NCBI RefSeq assembly: GCF_029227915.1
Contig: NC_079884.1
Coordinates: 1,550,001-1,614,000 of the forward strand
Direction of reading: 5' to 3'
Source: Hydractinia symbiolongicarpus
Lineage: Eukaryota; Cnidaria; Hydrozoa; Anthoathecata; Hydractiniidae
DNA: 64,000 nt
Shown here in pieces: positions 35,262 to 47,554 of the stretch. Under the pieces are notes generated by a model. That model was not told the DNA's origin. It made no database searches and was given only the letters and a program-made list of their open reading frames with translations. The position numbers and the translations under genes were made by a program. Positions within the stretch are counted from its first letter, which is position 1, and each line of letters opens with the position of its first letter.

Positions 35262-36015
35262 GATGAGGTGACAAAACAGCTAGCTGTAATGATATTTCTT
35301 GTCTACTGACAGCTGGTTCTACTATAGTTAGAGGTTGCAACCCTCTAGAGATTTTTCAAAAAAGCAAAATCCCCCTTTTTGCAAGGATTTCCTAAAAACA
35401 TTGACCGTAAAAGGCAGAAAAATACAACAGCGACAGAACACAACACTAAACAATAAATATTAAAGCAATTCAAAATGAATTGAATAGGTACAAATGAGAT
35501 AAATAAAACTTATCATAACGTGAATATCCTTAAACGGATAAATTTAAAATTATTCTTTAGAGAATGTGTTTAAGAAGCAAACAACTATCTGCGCGCCAGG
35601 ACTTGTGACCCTGGCTGTAGCTTTCCACATGTGTTATGGAGCTCCAACACTCAGCCTTACACAGATAATTGTTGCTGTGGACCTGCCTAATGACAGTACC
35701 AGCCTGTCATAACTGGGGTAATATGCGTGGGCGTAACACCACGAAGACTAGATAAGAAAATCTAACCCCCTTGCAAAGCTTCTTCTAAAATGACTAAGGG
35801 CAGCAGGACTGTCAATCCTAAAAGCAAAGTGAGCAAACTCTGCCTCCCTACTGGACTGGGGTAATAAGTGGGATCGTTAAGCCCAAAGACAAGATATGAT
35901 ATCAAGCCCCCTTGCTGTGATTCTTACAGTGTCTCTATACAAAGAGAGGAGTGAGCAAACTCCGGTTTCACGGTGCACTGACCAACATAAATCAGCTGGG
36001 GTAAATAAAACATGT
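35262..36015 (-). mobile_element. R2-like LINE, 3' UTR only (copy 4)
   Basis: The terminal hairpin ACAGCTAGCTGT (35276-35287), AGAGG/CCTCT stem (35330-35346), GCCAGG/CCTGGC stem (35595-35615), palindrome GGAGCTCC (35638-35645) and three CTGGGG modules (about 35707, 35857, 35995) occur in the same order as in copies 3 and 5. No coding sequence remains. Confidence 0.75.
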
Positions 36016-36868
36016 ACCTATAAATCTCAAAGAAACCAATTTTTAGATTTTAGCTAGAAACGCAGATTACGAGGCTGCATTCTGCTAAAGCTAGCTGGCT
36101 AGCTATACCTAGCTGTATTTATTCTCATTCTTTTAAAGTTTTTATTCTTATATTGGGGTTGTGGCTATTAGTTATCTAGTTAGCTCTTGACCTACCTCTG
36201 GCTAAAAAGTGAAAGTAGCCAAATGCAGTTTTAGGCTAGCTACAACAAATTTCTTATTCAATAATTGATTATGAGATAACAAGACAGCAAGCTGTGATAA
36301 TGAAACTGGTCTAACGACCTTTGAAGTTCAAATTGTAGAGGTTACACCCTCTAAAGATCAAAACGCAGTGCAAGATCTCCCTTTTTGCAAGGATAATCTG
36401 TAGATTCAAGGTAATTGAACCAAACAATCCTCTCTACACATTACAATACGTACAACTAACGGTCGGTACACAAAAACTGACAACATGAAAACAGAAGACA
36501 GACATGACGACAACAATACAACAAAGAATTTACTATAAAAATAAATAAATATAAAACTATAAATATGAGCAGACAACCACCCGAGCGCCAGGACTTGTGA
36601 ACCTGGCAGTAGCTTTCCACATGTGTTACGGGATCCTAACACTCAGCCTTAAACGTGCAGTTGTCGCTTCGGACCAGCCATTTCCTTCGGACCAGGCGTA
36701 GGTCAGGACCCAGCCGGAAGACAGTGGAATAATCTACGTGGATGTAAAGTCACGAAAACAAGAAATATAGAAACGAAAACCCCTCATATTATAGCTTATT
36801 CCTAACATCAGGTATAGCAGGATTATTAACCCTGTAGACTAAATGACTTAGCCTTCCCACAGAACTGG

Positions 36869-37238
36869 GGTTCGTCTGCGGCTCCCAGTTTTGGGGACCG
36901 CGGATCGAATCCCGCTCACTGCTTGGCAGTATGTTAGTGATGAACAAAGTAGTTCTTCTTCAATATGACTTACACGCATTATACTCACCCGTCATGATCA
37001 GAGGTCTGATCGGGGTGAAGCATTCTCTGTTGAGAATGAAATACGGATGTGCTATGATAAATATTCACCTATATGTATACACACCATCCGGATAAACTAT
37101 CTGAGTTCATCACTAACATATTGCCGCACGTAGTGTAGTGGGTTCGTCTGCGGCTCCCAGTTCTGGGGACCGCGGATCGAATACCGCTCACTGCTTGGCA
37201 GTATGTTAGTGATGAACAAAGCAGTTCTTCTTCAATAT
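36869..37238 (+). repeat. tRNA-derived SINE-like insertion with a duplicated 100-bp block
   Basis: GGTTCGTCTGCGGCTCCCAG ... CTTCTTCAATAT occurs at 36869-36963 and again at 37140-37238. The second copy is preceded by TAGTGTAGTGGG (A-box-like), contains a stem TCCC-AGTTCTG-GGGA with an anticodon-like loop, and then GATCGAATACC (B-box-like). An inverted copy of TATGTTAGTGATGAAC lies at 37107-37122. The block replaces the C-terminal half of the USP of LINE copy 5. Confidence 0.55.
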
Positions 37239-38245
37239 CCTGCTGTGTGTTAATATTGAATGGGTTGTTCCTAGCATTGGACATCTTACGTTGAACGCTC
37301 GGAGAAAGGCGGAAGGGTCTACAACTGAGGTGGATTTAGACAACAGAGACATAATTAGCAAGACGGACTTAGCCAGGGGGAAACAAAAGAGGACTTTGAT
37401 GCACTTCCAAAGTGCAGGAGTTACAGATAATGCTTGCAGGATAGAATTAGCATAGCATGTATTCCCTTTATTAATCAGACCAGTATGAGTTGGTTTTGCT
37501 GGAGTGCTGTTGGTAGGCGGTTCTGGGTCCAGGTGCAAGTGACTTTTATCCACAGTTGGCCTTTCTTGTTGGTGCTGTTGTTGTTGCTGCGGGCTTGTAA
37601 CCTTTGGCAATAGAGGGGTAGGCACAGATGTTGAGCCTGACGCAACATTGCAGCCGCCTTGGTTCCACGTAATTGAGTCCCCGGCTAGCCAAATGCAGAA
37701 GGACCATACAAACGTCGCCTAATTTCCGGACGGCTTGGAAAGCTTCTTTGTTTGGGAAACCCAATCTTTTTAAACAAATTGCAACTGACCGAGAGCAATA
37801 TCCACGTGCACCCACTTCGATCGCGAACAGATTTACTTGCCATCCATTATGTTCGATGATATTTATGAAAGGGATGTATTTAGATAGCTTTTTGGAGTGC
37901 CAGGTTTCCATGTTTTCCTCACAAGGGCAAGTAAGTTCAATTAAAATAACACGTTTGCTGTTGTTGGAATACAGGACAAGCTCTGGTCTAAGCGATGTTA
38001 TAGCAATATAACCAGAAAAAATAAGTTTACTATTAAGTCTGAAAGAAATAACCAGTCAGTGGCAAGATGTGAAAGGCCTACCGATTTTGATTTTTTGCTA
38101 TATGGGTGACTACCTGCTTTAACAAATTCTATATTATTTAGGTGCTTTAGAGGAGATGAAATAGATTTGGAAAACGTGGTGATCAACTGTGAAAGTTCGC
38201 GCAAGACAGAGTCGTGACGAAACGTAAATCTACCCTGTGTTCAAG
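37239..38245 (-). pseudogene. LINE copy 5 endonuclease and USP N-terminal half
   Basis: Successive frames read LRPELVLYSNN...VILIELTCPCEE, then GWQVNLFAIEVGARGYC (the R2-type nuclease, with Glu for the first Asp of its core). A basic linker follows, then GLINKGNTCYANSILQALS (USP Cys box) and FNINTQQDIEE. The frame is then lost in the tRNA-derived repeat at 37238. The histidine box is absent, so the protease cannot be active. Confidence 0.75.
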
Positions 38246-38971
38246 ATGTTTTGCAGGCCCCTAAAATGTGAGCTGTAGTGCAGGCTTGTTTTCCACACAA
38301 AAAACAGAAGGATTCGGTACATATACGGCAACGCCTTAAATTGCTCGGAGAAGGAAGGTCCAACTTACTTGCACCTGTAGTTGCGAAGCTCCGCTCACAT
38401 CCTTTTCACCATCAATTTCTTTTACAGTCACTGATACTAATTTCCTGTAAGAATGAGACTGTCTAAGAGAAGTTTCCTTAGGTTTAGGACAGAGACCTAA
38501 ACCGTTCTTACCGAAATGGGGTGAACCCATAATTTCTTTAATCTTTAAGTCTGTTTCAGAAATTCTGACTGAATTGGACACGCTCCATCTACCAACCTTT
38601 AATGTTGGTACAGCTGCCCAAACCAATAGATCTTTAGAATCCCTTAGCAGCAAGTGTCCACTGATCTTAGCGGACTTGAGTATGAAAGTTAGGCTTTTTA
38701 TCGGTAGAGAGCAGAGGTGAGCTGGAATCATAAAGACATAAATCAGTGGTATAATGGTAAAGATTGAGCCATTTCCTTATAAATACTGACACCTTCCGTT
38801 CGAGGGTGCTGACACAAGACATTGCAACTTCCGTATAACAGCAGTGGCCACTGAATGCGCTGGGTTAATAGATGTTGTAAAATCCACAGCTTTTTAGGGC
38901 CTTTATAAAACGACTTTTCAATAATAGAGACCCCTGCAGACAACTTCTTATTAAGTTCGTCAATAGCCTTC

Positions 38972-39540
38972 CTATCGGAGATAACCATCCATAATACGGC
39001 CTAGAAATCGCACAGACATGGAATGGATAGAAGGAATGTAGGAAGAGAAGTCTGTGGGGTCAGCAGGCTTTTGGACAGCAAAAGGAGTTGGATTAAGTGA
39101 CTTACCTTTTATGATCACGATGGTGCGTGATTTGTTGGCACGAAAATCCATGCCAGCCCATTTTAGTGCTGCAGTACACCTGGACAAAAGCGTTTTGGTA
39201 CCAGACCCTGATGAAGACATCAGGTTGATATCGTCCATAAAGGCTCTAATCAAGGAGAGTGACACTTTGCTTGATGTGATAAACTTAAGAGCGGACGCCA
39301 GTAATTTATACTCAAGAATAATATTGATGCCTGCAAGTAAAAGGATAATTGATAGTGTACAGCCCCCAAAATTTCCCCCGAATGTTTATGCCAATTACTT
39401 GGTGCAAGCGGAGAGAATGATTTGCTGTAGATGCCAATGTAATAATTTCTAATAAAAGAAATCCAATGTGGAGGAACACCATAGCGCTTAAGGGCAAAAA
39501 AGTCGAAAAAAAAGTCGACGAGGAATTGAAGGGTAAGCAC
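38972..39540 (-). pseudogene. LINE copy 5 reverse transcriptase core
   Basis: The first frame has LKRYGVPPHWISFIRNYY. A one-base shift leads to GGCTLSIILLLAGINIILEY (the QGCTLSPLLF-like motif), then IRAFMDDINLM (the catalytic box, FMDD in place of FADD) and TLLSRCTAALKWAGMDFRANKS. The order and wording are those of R2/NeSL-clade reverse transcriptases, which prime on nicked target DNA. Upstream N-terminal domains are not present in any copy here. Confidence 0.8.
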
Positions 39541-39560
39541 TTGCTATATCTAGCCAGATG

Positions 39561-42500
39561 GTAGCTAGATCCGACTTAGAAAAGCAGGCATCTTTAACTT
39601 AAGTGCTGACCAAACCATCGACATGTGTTCCCAGCAAACTGGAACCTTATTTAATACACCCCTTCTGAACAGTATGATGCTAATATAGTTAGGTAACTAC
39701 CATCTTATTACTGTCATGGAAACTTAATCACCATGAATAAACTGTGCTAAAAGGGTAATAAATGCATGTGCAACACGGTTTACCTGTACTAAGCACTCAG
39801 TCCAGTGTAAACAACAGGCTGTTTCCTGTGTTTCTGCTTAACCGAAGCTGCGATAAAGCTTTTCTATAAAAGGGTATTGTTCCTACATGAATGTGCGACA
39901 TTGTTTAACTGCACGGAGTAACATTCATTTTTGAACTTTCACTGTGATCATTTTCTAAACAATAACAAAGTCTGGTCAGGTTTTTTTTGCGATGCCGGGG
40001 TAACAACGCGTTGCAGACTAAGTTAATTGTGCAAGAAAGTTTTTTTTGAAAAAATATATTATACCTGAAATACCATAATGCTCTGTGCGCTACACAACAA
40101 ATACGACATTCTGCATACCTGTACTAAAGTGCTCCACCTGAATGATTGGCACAGTTTACGGTTCTTATTAATTGCTCCACAGGCTTTCGTATGCTGGGTA
40201 ACACTTTTACTTGTATCGCTTACCCCGGCTAGTATATTTAAATCTCGACTAGCACAAAATAAATAAAATAATGAAACAAATAATCTGTCTGCGCGCAATA
40301 AAAAAGTTGTGCTAGGGAAATAGGAATACTAAATGCGATATTTTTAAATTTAATCTAAAGAACGGTCGAAATCGTTGATTTTGCTACGACTTCTGTATAA
40401 TAATAGCTGTATTTTTCTGTTCAAATGTTTTTGCATACTGAATACTTTTGTCTTTTTTGCATACTTTTTGACTTTTCTGATACGCTATATTAGCTTTTTT
40501 ATTGTCTTCTTTGAAATTTCTCTAATTTCTGCCTGATTGCAACTGCATTAAAATTTCAAATATGTGCACATAAAAGTCATATTGCATTTTTTCTCCCCCC
40601 ACCCCATCGAATTTCATAATGACCCCCCCCCTTATTTTACTAAAATGTCAAATCCCATTTTATTTTGAACCTCCCATATTAGGCTTTTATAATTTCACAG
40701 AAAACAATGTGTTTAGTGCCAGGAAGATTTGTTGTACTTGACTTCATTTATTACAAGCTCGTGAGCTTGTATTAAAACGCAAATGTGTCCTACAAGAATG
40801 GAAATTTTTGCCTCTCTGAGCACCGACACGGGAGTCGTCGTGTGTTCGAATCTCATCTTGGTAACTATTTTTACTTTTTTTTTCTTTTTTCTTTTTTAAA
40901 AAGATAAGACAAGTGTTCAAAACACTTGTTTAAAGGTGTTTCCACCAAACTTTTTAAAAGTGAATGTAGGCAGAATTAACTGAATTAATGAATTTCGCAA
41001 ATTTTGGGGTTTGTGGTCTTTCTTCTTCCTGTCAGTCGGTTCACCCAAGACGGACCCATCGAAAATTAAAAGTTCGAGGAATTTTCCGTTCAGGAAGGTC
41101 TCACAAATCAATTTTGAAAAATAAGTGTGTAACAAATATTATTGCGTATCTGAATAGTAAAATATGTCGTGTCTAACTTCGTAACAAAAATCCCAATTTG
41201 ATAGACAGCTTTTTGTAAACTTTATTCGCGAGGTTGTTTGCGTATATCATACGTCTTGTTTATCTTTAGAAAGCAACTGGACAACTTGACAGACAATGTT
41301 TTATTTGTGGCAAAATGTTTAGTCGTTTGACAATGAATATTACTAAGTTTTTAAAAAAACGATGACGTTGTCAAAAATGCCCCTGAAATACGAAGAAGAG
41401 AAAGAGTGGAGTGTTTCCGTGCCTTTAAAAACAGTATTTACAAAGAAAACATAAAGCAGAGGAATACAGGAGCTGGTCATGTGTTCTCTTTGAAATACAT
41501 TTTATGCTAATTCATTTATTACAAGGAAGATGAAAGAATGTGAAAAAGGTTGTTGCGCCTCTAAAATCGCTGTACCACTCTTGATGTTAGAAAAGAAAAA
41601 CTCAACGAAGACACATACAGCCTATGAGAGATGATGTAGTTCTTGATGCAAAATCTGACTCAAATGAAAAAGTGAATAGGCGAGCGGATAAAACGTACGA
41701 GGTAAGGCGAAATCATCTTTACACTCATTTCAAATCATTAAGAACTTGTGATAAAACTTAGGAGGCAATTGAAATCTATACTGACAAGCATTCTAACACA
41801 CCATAGAGATATTATAAAAAGAGAAAGAGACACAACGGCTATTCAAGCTATTGCAGTAGGCGCGTCCCTAAAGCAGTTCATGAAAATTTTAAGTTCTGGA
41901 AGCAGGTGCATTCATGAAAATTTAAAGTTCCCGAAGCTGGATTGTTTCCTCTGATCCAAGAAAATGTGATCAAAGAAAATGTTTCGATTGTTATTTCGAC
42001 CAATCAAGGTTTGCAAAACTTAATATTTTGTTATAATTAACTGCACGTGTTAGCATAGTTTAGAGTCGTTAACACGACTTTTGCAGTTGATCGGAGAAAT
42101 AACACGAAAGAAAATCGTCGTGAAACAAATATTTAAGCGAAGACCTGAAAAATAAATGTAAACAAATGTCAATGATTAGAAGCATTTAATTTTAAACCAT
42201 AGGTAGAAAGGATTTTTACCACATATAATGTAAATTTATTAGCAGTACTAAACAAGCTCAAAGATTTTGATAAATATATCACTGAGCTTTCTTAGCCAAG
42301 CAGAGCTAGATAGCTTTTAAATGACCTGTTGTTGTGGACACCAACAAATCTCACTAACATATAACATAACATATAAACAAATAGATTTTGCAGAAAGAGT
42401 GTTCATTTTATTTTCCCTGACTGATGTTAAAATCCCCTGTTTTCCTATGCGAAATATACTTATAACTTAAAGACAATTAGGCTGAGAATGGCTGAAAAAA

Positions 42501-43393
42501 ATGGCTGAAAAAAAAAAATAGATGAGAACATGACACAGATGAAGAAACAAGTTCGCCACCTTCCCCTATCAAAGAAACCCTATTTCAAATTTGGACTCCC
42601 CCTGAATCATCGTATCAATTTTGCAAAATCAGATTAAGATGTCCAAGAAAACTTGATTGCTTGTTTGATGCAGATGCTCATAAGAGCACTGATGTAGAGA
42701 AAAGCATTGAAAATTAATTAATCAATTGGCGAAGGTTCGCGCGAATAAACATATGTAAGTAAACAAAGGTTATGTAATGGTAAATAAATCTGTTTACGCG
42801 GAGTAAACAAAGGTTACGTAATGGTAAATGAAATGTCACCGAAAGTTCAAAACGTATAGAGGTTTGGTACAGCACCTGAAGTATTGCAAAGCATTGGCAC
42901 AAAACATTGCACAAACACAATAGGTAACAAATCAACAACGAAACATTCCGGAAGATGCAACTTTATCTCAACATCATTTTGCTGATGCTCCAGAACAGGA
43001 ACACAGAAATCAAACGTTGCCATGAAAGGAATGAGCAAAAAAAGAAAAAGGTCATACAAGAAAGGGTGTTGCAGGTCGAACATGGTTCTCTTACACCTTT
43101 GGTGTTTTCTACACACGGTTGTATTGTAAGCTGAATAAACGGATGATACTGTTTTATTTTATAATAACGGGTTGAAAATAAATGTATATGATAATGTAAA
43201 ACATAATAACTTTAATCTAGTCTGACTCCGTGAAAAGACATAGGGGTGTAATTTGTATGTGGCAGCACAAGCGACAGTGAAATACCACTACTCTAATAGT
43301 TTTTATACTTATTCGATAGAGCAAAAACGAACCTCAAGACTTATGTTCCGCAATTAAGGTCCCATCGGCGAGTGACACAATCATGTTGGGAGT
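39561..43393. other. No gene seen; hairpin near 40752
   Basis: AT-rich sequence with no supported coding region. ACAAGCTC-GT-GAGCTTGT at about 40752-40769 is a perfect 8-bp inverted repeat. A B-box-like GTTCGAATC lies near 40842 within a poorly paired tRNA-like context. Confidence 0.35.
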
Positions 43394-43660
43394 TTGAGTG
43401 AGACTGCACTTCCGTCTAATGATAACACAGATGTACTGATGACATTTAATGGGTCTCCACATATCACTTACGGAGTTCAAAAAGGTTCCATATTGAGACT
43501 TTTTCTATGCATCTTGCTAGTAAATCACCTACATGAATCTCTTCGACAGTGCGGAACTCAAATGTATGCTGACGATACAGTCATTTTTTTCGCAGATAAA
43601 AGCTCTGAAATCGTTGCATCTGTTCCTAATAATGTAATTTGAGAGTTGCAGTTTAAAAAA
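43394..43660 (+). pseudogene. Fragment of an APE-type LINE reverse transcriptase
   Basis: The frame reads FNGSPHITYGVQKGSILRLF, then HLHESLRQCGTQMYADDTVI and FADKSSEIV. GVxxGSIL...YADDTVIF is the palm core of Jockey/CR1/L2-type reverse transcriptases with an intact YADD box. It is flanked by stop codons and has no visible endonuclease or C-terminal region, so it is a relic, unrelated to the R2-like family here. Confidence 0.75.
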
Positions 43661-44036
43661 ATCATGAAGTTCGACGAAAGGGAGCACGATATTTCACTTT
43701 ATAGAGCAATTTTTCTAATGCAAAAATTTAGGAAAAACACTTCTTTAAAAAGACTTTCTGAGCTGCTTCTCTTTCTTTGGGAAATAGTGGTCCCTATCAA
43801 AGTTGGAGAATTGCCGAAAAAGGACTAAATAAGTTGCAGCAAGGTGAATCAAGCTATTCTTAGAAAGTGTATGTTTAAACATTTAGTTTACGTGATTTAT
43901 TCTAGTTTCGGACTCACGTAGATGTATAAGGAGAAGACCATAGAATCGGAGTAGATTAATAAGCAGGTAGTGCAAAATTAAACTTTTCAACGAATAGAAC
44001 AATGGGCGAGGCATCTGGCTTAGTTTTGCTACAAAA

Positions 44037-45256
44037 ATGGCAATCAAAAGAAGGCGTCTTCAGGATCAAATAGATCGCCAAAAATTGTTTAAAGTTTGGG
44101 AAAGACAAGAAAAAAAAGGTAATGTTTAGGCGAAATTTGTGAGGAACAATTTAAACTGCGCACGAATATATTGTGTCCCTTATTTCGCAGGACATGGCAT
44201 ATTTACAATAAAATCGTTTCAGAAAGGTCAATATCTTTTAACATATAATGGCGAACTGATAAAATCAGAAGAGGCAAAAAGCCTAGAAAGTAAACAAAGA
44301 CGAAAACATGTTTGCTATTTGTACTTATTTGAGCAAAGTGATGGCAGAAAAGTTCAAAGTCTTTGCAGAAAATTTATTCTTAGTTGATAGTTAGTTTAGC
44401 AGTGTTGTGAAAGGTTAGGAGCATAATGATATAAAAGAGCTAAAGAAATCCAGCACCCAGTTTTTTTTAAGTTGATACTTATTGCTTACTTTTCTTTATA
44501 GCATTAATGCTACGCATGAGAAGTCGTAAGCAAAATAAGTTAACGACTCAGTTCATGGCAATTTCCACATGAAAAATGTCGTTGGAAATACCGAAACTTC
44601 ATATCTCTGCCTATTTGCCGCTGCAGATCTGGACTCAGGTATAGAATTGCGGTATAACTACAATGATAAGACAGAAAAAATTTGTTGGAAAGGTATTGCT
44701 AGTGAAATTTCGTGTAATTGTGATTTGTAAGGGGAGAGAATAGGAGTGTATAGAGGCTGACAAATGTGTTTTATAGCTTTCTAGACCGCTAGACTAGACC
44801 GCTGCCAAAATATTAATTTACCTTTTTGATACCTCTCAATGTTTTGCAATCAAGTTTCGCGGCTGAAAATATCCATAATATTTGGCCCCGTGATTTTTAA
44901 AGTCGTATTTCATATGAAAGCGAAAACGCGTATTTTATTTCTTTTTTTTAGGAAGGATGCAAACTTCCTTTTAAAAAGGCAATGATAAATAAGTTTGGCA
45001 ATCATAATTACGGGGTAAGTGAAATTCACACAGAGAAGGTAAGTCATTACAAAATATAGCTACAAATGAATTGCTATTGCAAAATTTGCCACATTCTGTA
45101 CACTAGGTGTTATTCAAATATTATGTACGCTAAACATCAACGTGTGGTAAATCTTCTATTGAATTCAGACTAAAAATACCTAAGCATTTTATTTTCATCA
45201 TTTGACTTTTCGGGCAAATAGGGAGGTTTAAGATCTAAGCGTCGCTTGATATTTAA
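44037..45256 (+). pseudogene. KMT5A-like SET-domain gene, probably inactivated
   Basis: Exon 1 (44037-44118, MAIKRRRLQDQIDRQKLF...) ends in phase 1 at GTAATG and joins exon 2 at 44191. Exon 2 begins the SET domain: GHGIFTIKSFQKGQYLLTYN, then GELIKSEEAKSLE. A further exon (44502-44692) gives VNDSVHGNFHMKNVV, LCLFAAADLDSGIELRYNYN and ICWK, the NHS-like and ELxYxY motifs of the SET C-half, in the order of H4K20 methyltransferase KMT5A. That exon has two in-frame TAA codons just before VNDS. Short exon-like pieces follow (EGCKLPFKKAMINKFGNHNY ending near 45016; GGLRSKRRLIFK ending at 45256), each with GTAAG donors. The 3' edge of exon 2 has no clear donor. SET-domain identity is sure; activity is unlikely. 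Confidence 0.65.
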
Positions 45257-46650
45257 GGTAAGCATTTTCGACATAAATGGAAAACGACTATTTTTAAACA
45301 GTGCTTACTAATTTAAAGAAGACAGTAACTATATATATATATAAATACATTACTCACAACGAATTCCTATCAGTAACAATTGTAACACGCAACTTAAAGG
45401 GGAAGTAACCTCAAAAATGTGAAATTTCTTTTTTCGACTACGTATTTGTATTTGAGCTTACAAATCAGAAAAATAACACATAAACACAAGAATTTATTTC
45501 TAAATACCTATATTCCCTGTTCATATCTCCGTAAAAAAATCCGTAAAAATAAAAAAGATTGGGTTCTAATTTGAATATCACGTTTTATAGAACGTTGTGC
45601 GAGCCCTTTGTAATTTTCATTCTTCTTTTTTCAAAATATGTATCAACCAAACACATGCTTCTTTCGTATTTGTTTATCAAAATAAAAAGATACAAGCTCG
45701 GTATAAACTTTGCGTTCGTAACCAACAATTACATACCAAGCCAACAAAAATTGTATTTTACACAATGATAATTCTTTCTTTTAACATTAATGATTTCCTA
45801 ATAACTTCGTCTCGTTGATTCATTTTTTTTCAAACTTACTAAGTTCAATAATTAAGCACCTCACAACAATTAAATGCATGCATGCCCTGACTGACGGGGG
45901 GTAATGACAACAATTCGGAAATATCTATCGACTTCAGAGTATTTATTCCGGATTGCCCATAAAGCACACGATGGTATGTCTTTCTGAACATCTTTTTCTA
46001 ATCGATTATGTACTCATCAAATCTGTAACACATGTTTTTCCTAAAATAGGAAATTTAAAATATACCGCCTGTTCACGTACACTCATTCAGAGCACATCTA
46101 ACTATTGTATTTCTTTATTAGAACGCATCTTCGGTATTCTATTTCTTTTAATCCCTTCGTCATTGTTGCTTTCCGGGCCTTCTTCATTGAATTTCAAAGA
46201 TGCAGTTGCATAAAATATTTCGGATGGAGAGCAAGATGTTTGTTTTTTATCAGACTTTTTATTTTAAGTTAACAATTTCAATTAATTGAAGACAGAAGGA
46301 TGTTAAAGATATAAAATGGATATCACTTCAGTCATGATTATAAATATGAAATATTTTTTATGTGGCGAAATTATTTGTACTTTTGAAGTAGTCGTCAGAG
46401 ATTTCATTATTATCTTTGCAGCACAAACTTTCAGAGAATAAAGACATCGGTCTACAGTGACTACTTCATTTACACCAATTATTGTTTCCAATTCAATTGC
46501 CTTCTTTTACGACATTCCAGGCTCAAAACTAAATGGCTTTATAGCCAAAATGTCTGGAACAGTGTTTTCTTCGTCACCGGACAAGAAACTATAATGCATT
46601 TTTTTCTTTCTTATTCGAAAGTCTGTTGTATTGTAAGCACCAACACAGGG
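45257..46650. other. No gene seen
   Basis: Only AT-rich sequence and short open frames without recognisable motifs. A TA-rich tract lies near 45330-45345. Confidence 0.4.
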
Positions 46651-46654
46651 CCTC

Positions 46655-46945
46655 GTCTAGATGATAAACTCGACCAGTTAAGTCCTAAAATTTAAATTCT
46701 AGAGGTTTTGCTCCTCTTAAGAATATGCTCATATAAAGAACACAATTCTTCTTTTTTCCAAGGAGATAATTGGCACAAAATTGAACAAACAAACACAGAG
46801 AGAGAGTAGGACAGGACTTCTGTAAAGGGTACAAGAGTTTCGACTCATATTCCTGAACCTAGGTACCCAAAATGTCTAGTTGAGTCACCTCAAAAGAGGT
46901 CTGCGAACAGTCTTCAGCAGGAACTAGACATTACAACATCGTTAA
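46655..46945 (-). mobile_element. R2-like LINE, degraded 3' UTR (copy 6)
   Basis: It matches copies 1 and 7 at GATAAACTCGACC, the AGAGG/CCTCT hairpin (46701-46717) and GAGTCACCTCAAAAGAGGTC (compare GGGTCACCTCGAAGAGGTCC at about 2038). It is more diverged than they are and lacks the CTGGGG modules and the terminal GGTGGC hairpin. Confidence 0.65.
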
Positions 46946-47554
46946 CATTTTCTTTTGATTTATTATTACCAGTTTTGTTAGTGCAGTTGATGGCGGCGCA
47001 ATTTCGCATGTTTTCAAATAGTTAAACGCGAATGTTTAAAAAAATTAACAACTAATACTACTACCACCGCTAGCACACTACACTTTCTGAACTAAAAAAC
47101 GTCATAATTTTAACTCGACCCAATCCTTTTAAAATCGCAAAGGGGACAGAATAACGAAGCGATCAGGCGTAGTAAACACAACTGTTTACTAAGTTAGTGA
47201 AACTTTTATATGAAAAGAAATAGGTATTTCAAGTTTTTTTGATGCGGCTACTGTTTCTTTAAATAAAAAAAATAGAGCTTACTTCCCCTTTAAAATTTAT
47301 TGTTCTTCTCATGCTAAAGCAGTATGTCGGGGATTAAGGTTACTGTAAAGGAAAAAACTCACTTGATGAGTAGTCTTGGAATAAACCTTCTAATTTATTA
47401 ATACTTTTATACTTTTTCTTTTATTTTTGCTTCTAAATGCTTGATGAAAGACGTATTTGATGGTGTTATTATCGTGAAATGTTGACTTTCCATAAAGAAC
47501 ATATAATTAAACACATTTTTTGTCACTGTACGTTCTAAAATTGCTTCTTTTTCC

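Larger units (their letters stand above)
36265..39560 (-). mobile_element. R2-like LINE with RT, CCHC, endonuclease and partial USP (copy 5)
   Basis: It reaches furthest toward the 5' end of all copies. From high to low coordinates come RT palm (39500-38980), thumb/linker (38990-38336), CCHC knuckle (about 38300-38240), restriction-like endonuclease (38204-37680), USP Cys box (about 37500-37430), then a tRNA-derived repeat that replaces the rest of the USP, then the 3' UTR (36868-36265) with hairpins ACAGCAAGCTGT (36284-36295), AGAGG/CCTCT (36337-36352) and GCCAGG/CCTGGC (36587-36607). Several frameshifts make it a dead copy. Confidence 0.8.

Noticed and set aside
40817-40862. Possible tRNA gene with a GTTCGAATC box
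   Set aside because: Acceptor and anticodon stems do not pair; at best a chance B box or SINE relic.
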